This document shows positions 61,368 to 64,000 of a stretch of 64,000 nucleotides of DNA, in pieces. The stretch's first letter is position 1; each line of letters starts with the position of its first letter. The notes beneath the pieces were generated by a model that was given only the letters and a program-made list of their open reading frames with translations, had not been told where the DNA came from and did not search any database. The translations under genes and the position numbers were made by a program. The DNA lies in contig CAJUSK010000012.1 of the NCBI GenBank assembly GCA_910589075.1, positions 1 to 64,000 on the forward strand, written 5' to 3'. This stretch comes from an uncultured Lachnospiraceae bacterium (GTDB lineage Bacteria; Bacillota; Clostridia; Lachnospirales; Lachnospiraceae).

Positions 61368-62568
61368 TCTGTTTGTCTCCTGTGTCGTCTGCAGCGCTCT
61401 CTGTGCCGCCGGTTTCTTCCCGTCCCTGGTCGTCTGCGGCGCTCTCCCTCCCGCCGGTTTCTTCCTGCCTTTGGTCATCTGCGTTTTCTGGAATGATTTC
61501 ATATCCCTCATCTGTTTCCCGCTGCCTGCGGAGCTGCTCCAGCTTTTCTCTGTGTTTTTCATTCCATTTTTTGAATTTCACGGTCATTCCCCTGCAAAGC
61601 CGCCGCAGGATCAGTCTGCCTGCCACCACCACAATGACAATCACTGTAAGCCATCCCAGAAGGAAGGGCAGGCTGGCCACACCTTCAATGACCATCTCTT
61701 CCAGTCTCCAGATCATCCTGTATACTTTATTGATAAACCGGTCGGATATTTTTTCCCACATTCCCTGCTTCTCTGCGGGAGAATACAATTCCACTTCCCG
61801 AACGGACAGATAGACCGTACTGTATGTAACCTGGTTGTCAATCACCCGCAACTGTGACTCCAGGCTTTCAATCTGATAACGAACTTCGGAAAGCCGGCTT
61901 TCAATTTCAATAATATCGGCTACTTCCTCCGCTTTGGAAAGCAGTTCCATCAGACGTTCCCGCTCTGTGAGCAGCGCCTTCTTATGGGTGTCCAGATCCA
62001 CATATTGCAGTGTCACATCTTCCACCGTCTCATTGCGGTACACCACATTGGACTGTCCTTCCACAGAATTGAGAAAATCGTCCAGACTCACTGACGGCAC
62101 CCTCGCCGTCATCTGTGCATCCCGGTTTACACCTCCGTAATAATCATTGACTGAAAAGTTCTCCACATAACCGCCCAGAGTCTCCACTTCGTTGCGAAGG
62201 CCGGAAACCAGCGCGTCAAACGCCTGGGTTTCCACCTCCATATTCACACGCCTGATCAGTTTTTCCTGTACCTGCCCGCTGATTTCCCCTGCACCATTGT
62301 CCGCCTTTCCGGCAGACGCTTCTTCTGCGGCCGCCGCTTCCCCGGCAGGCACTGCCGCGGACGTTACGGATACACCGTCGGCGCCGGTGCCATATCCGTA
62401 TTCCTCACTGACTCCGTCCGACAGATAACCGCCGCCGGATTCCGCCGCTGCCGCAGGCGCTGCGTCCATTGACACAGCCGTTTCGTTCATGGCAGCGCTG
62501 CTGCCGCAGGCCGACAGCATGACAGCCGCAGCCACGCCCGCGAAAAGCCCAATCGTCCTTTTTTTCAT
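61360..62568 (-). CDS. DUF4349 lipoprotein
   Basis: 402 residues. Lipoprotein signal (IGLFAGVAAAVMLSACG) then a Gly/Ala/Ser-rich linker. DUF4349 core at about residues 110-275 (LIRRVNMEVETQAFDALVSGL; SVSLDDFLNSVEGQSNVVYR; a coiled coil LLTERERLMELLSKAEEVADIIEIESRLSEVRYQIESLE). One C-terminal membrane span (FLLGWLTVIVIVVVAGRLIL) and a cytoplasmic tail with two near repeats of EETGG-ESAADD. Envelope protein of unknown role; the tail repeats look recently duplicated. Confidence 0.85.
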   Translation of the reverse strand: MKKRTIGLFAGVAAAVMLSACGSSAAMNETAVSMDAAPAAAAESGGGYLSDGVSEEYGYGTGADGVSVTSAAVPAGEAAAAEEASAGKADNGAGEISGQVQEKLIRRVNMEVETQAFDALVSGLRNEVETLGGYVENFSVNDYYGGVNRDAQMTARVPSVSLDDFLNSVEGQSNVVYRNETVEDVTLQYVDLDTHKKALLTERERLMELLSKAEEVADIIEIESRLSEVRYQIESLESQLRVIDNQVTYSTVYLSVREVELYSPAEKQGMWEKISDRFINKVYRMIWRLEEMVIEGVASLPFLLGWLTVIVIVVVAGRLILRRLCRGMTVKFKKWNEKHREKLEQLRRQRETDEGYEIIPENADDQRQEETGGRESAADDQGREETGGTESAADDTGDKQNG

Positions 62569-62588
62569 CCCTTTTCCCCTTTCATTCC

Positions 62589-64000
62589 TTACGCATCCTC
62601 CCCGCCCTGAGATAAATGCGTCAGAACGCCAAACAACGCCTTCTGTTCCCGTATCTTTTCTTCATTTCCCACGACGCACAGACAGTCGAAGGAAAGAAAA
62701 GCGTCCAGATAATCAGCCAGTTTTCTGATGTCCTGCGGTGTGGCCTGCAGCATCTCGTCCCGCTCCTTCTGCAGATCGTCCAATGTTGCATGGGTCAGAT
62801 ATGCAAGCAGGGAACGCCCGCCTTTTGCCGCCGGAGTCAGCGGCATATCCGTTTCGCTGACCGCGCCGATGATGAACTTGGTCATTGTCCTCTCATCCGC
62901 TTCAAACGTTCTGACAAATTCCGAAGCACCCATGTAGGCTTCAATGGTCTTTTCCAGATTGGGATCTCTGTAAGAAACAAAGTAACTGTCCCCGGTTCTC
63001 CCAAAGCTGCACATACAACCATATGCGCCGCCCCTGACACGGACCTGGCTCCAGAGATATTCATATCCCATCATCACTTTGAGCACCTTCAGCGCCCCTG
63101 TATAAGGGAACCCTTTTTTCACAAAATTTCCTGCCCGGCACACATACTGCACCTGGGCAGAAGACATAATGCCCTCATTTTTACCGGAAGGCCGGGGCAC
63201 ATAAGCTTCTTTCTCCACAGGCTCCGTATGCAGGGCCTCCCGCAGCTTCTGCACCTGCTCTCTCAGCCCTGCCCCGCCCTCTTTTTGGGCCGTATAATCC
63301 ACCATCAGATTTTCGGGACGGAAAATCATAACCGTCAGTTCCGTGAGCTTTGTGATCACCTCCTGCTTCCGTTCATCAAAATGATCATCAATCTCTTCCA
63401 GCAGCCTGTACATGGATAATCCCCCGAACTGCTCGGAAATGGCTGCACCGCCGGAAAAATAAGATAATGCCCGCAGAGCGGCCAGTGTATGGCCCCCGCT
63501 CATAAAGCCGGCCCGCACCCTGGATCTGGCCTCGCCAATGATTTCCCGCAGACGTTTTTCATCCGTCAACACGGTATCCAGTATCATCTCCCGCATAAAT
63601 CCGAAAGCATACTCCAGCTTTTCATAGAAAACCTTGGTTCGTATTTCAAACATGGTCTGATACCGGTCGGGATTTTTAAAATCGGTGTACACATTCAAAG
63701 CCGTGCTGATTCCGCCCGTGTGCAGGTTGACTTCATTGAAAAAATCTCCATAACTGTGCTCTTTCGTATTCATCAGGCCCAAAACCGCTTTATAGACGGC
63801 CAGATAAGGGAACCAGGCTTTGGGAATATTGTCCACATTGAACAACAGCCGCACATAGCCGATGCCGTTTGTAAATATATCATGATGCAATATGACAGTT
63901 CCGTCACATTCTTCCACCCGGTTATAAAACGCCTCCGCCTCTTTTTTCATATCTTCCCGCCGCAGCAGGGGAATGGTTTCCACCGCTTCTTTTGTATCCG
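62589..64000 (-). CDS. M16C presequence-type metalloprotease (5' end outside window)
   Basis: The last 470 or so residues are visible; the frame is open to the right edge, so the gene starts beyond it. The segment is the C-terminal half of the large (about 970-residue) PreP-like M16C peptidase: VILHHDIFTNGIGYVRLLFNVDNIP, AYMGASEFVRTFEADERTMTKFIIG, PLTPAAKGGRSLLAYLTHATLDDLQKERDEML. The zinc HxxEH site would lie in the missing N-terminal half. It degrades unfolded peptides. It precedes the DUF4349-era operon by 20 bp. Confidence 0.9.
   Translation of the reverse strand, partial: DTKEAVETIPLLRREDMKKEAEAFYNRVEECDGTVILHHDIFTNGIGYVRLLFNVDNIPKAWFPYLAVYKAVLGLMNTKEHSYGDFFNEVNLHTGGISTALNVYTDFKNPDRYQTMFEIRTKVFYEKLEYAFGFMREMILDTVLTDEKRLREIIGEARSRVRAGFMSGGHTLAALRALSYFSGGAAISEQFGGLSMYRLLEEIDDHFDERKQEVITKLTELTVMIFRPENLMVDYTAQKEGGAGLREQVQKLREALHTEPVEKEAYVPRPSGKNEGIMSSAQVQYVCRAGNFVKKGFPYTGALKVLKVMMGYEYLWSQVRVRGGAYGCMCSFGRTGDSYFVSYRDPNLEKTIEAYMGASEFVRTFEADERTMTKFIIGAVSETDMPLTPAAKGGRSLLAYLTHATLDDLQKERDEMLQATPQDIRKLADYLDAFLSFDCLCVVGNEEKIREQKALFGVLTHLSQGGEDA

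Overview
The window is chromosomal DNA from an anaerobic, low-to-mid GC Gram-positive bacterium, most likely a gut-type member of the Lachnospiraceae (class Clostridia). The evidence is the gene content: an Rnf complex in the order rnfCDGEAB, a biotin-dependent Na+-translocating decarboxylase cluster, an ispH-rpsA pair, the era-yqzL-recO-glyS-alaS-rpsU housekeeping block, an M16C presequence-type protease, and strong AGGAGG ribosome binding sites. This assignment is inferred from gene families and order; no database search was run.

Layout. 1-5000 is AT-richer and looks like accessory DNA: the end of a LytTR response regulator, a lone phage-type holin, a small zinc-ribbon protein, a coiled-coil/XRE regulator, iteron-like repeats with no replication gene, and a GNAT-type toxin-antitoxin locus whose toxin is broken. 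5200-10000 carries metA (homoserine acyltransferase), ligA and an RluF-type pseudouridine synthase, separated by two minisatellites (36 bp and 32 bp units). 10170-18050 is a sucrose/fructan locus: amylosucrase-type GH13, GH32 fructosidase, a three-gene sugar ABC transporter and a divergent LacI regulator with visible operators. 18147-22780 is a glycerol/glycerol-3-phosphate operon (glpK, GlpA-like dehydrogenase, FAD oxidoreductase, DUF1667 protein). A third minisatellite (38 bp units) lies upstream of glpK. 22970-24340 is a Fur-family regulator with a 10-TM putative metal exporter and a palindromic operator. 24595-29567 is the Rnf operon. 29732-35561 holds a YprB-type exonuclease, a ferredoxin-type aldo/keto reductase with a divergent MerR regulator, cheR, rpsA and ispH. 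35578-40382 has cmk, a BaiN-like flavoprotein, RpiR and TetR regulators and a LysM protein. 40536-45792 is the decarboxylase Na+ pump with two carboxyltransferases. 46083-54649 has two D-Ala-D-Ala carboxypeptidases, a lyxose isomerase, scpAB, a phosphoesterase, an MCP, a membrane protein and rpsU. 54776-64000 has alaS, glyS, a lipoprotein, recO, yqzL, era, a DUF4349 lipoprotein and a truncated M16 protease.

How it fits together. The ABC/GH locus would import and cleave sucrose-type sugars. The glycerol operon feeds electrons and triose phosphate into metabolism. Rnf couples ferredoxin:NAD+ oxidoreduction to ion transport, and the decarboxylase cluster provides a second Na+-coupled energy system. 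Nearly all genes lie on the minus strand; the clear exceptions are lacI, the exonuclease and merR.

The most unusual material is non-coding. It includes three unrelated-length minisatellites next to housekeeping genes, a small palindromic element in three copies with compensatory changes in its inner hairpin, a 100-nt branched inverted-repeat element between rnfB and the metal exporter, and replicon-like iterons in the accessory end. No gene cassette in the window is convincingly an undescribed defence or biosynthetic system.
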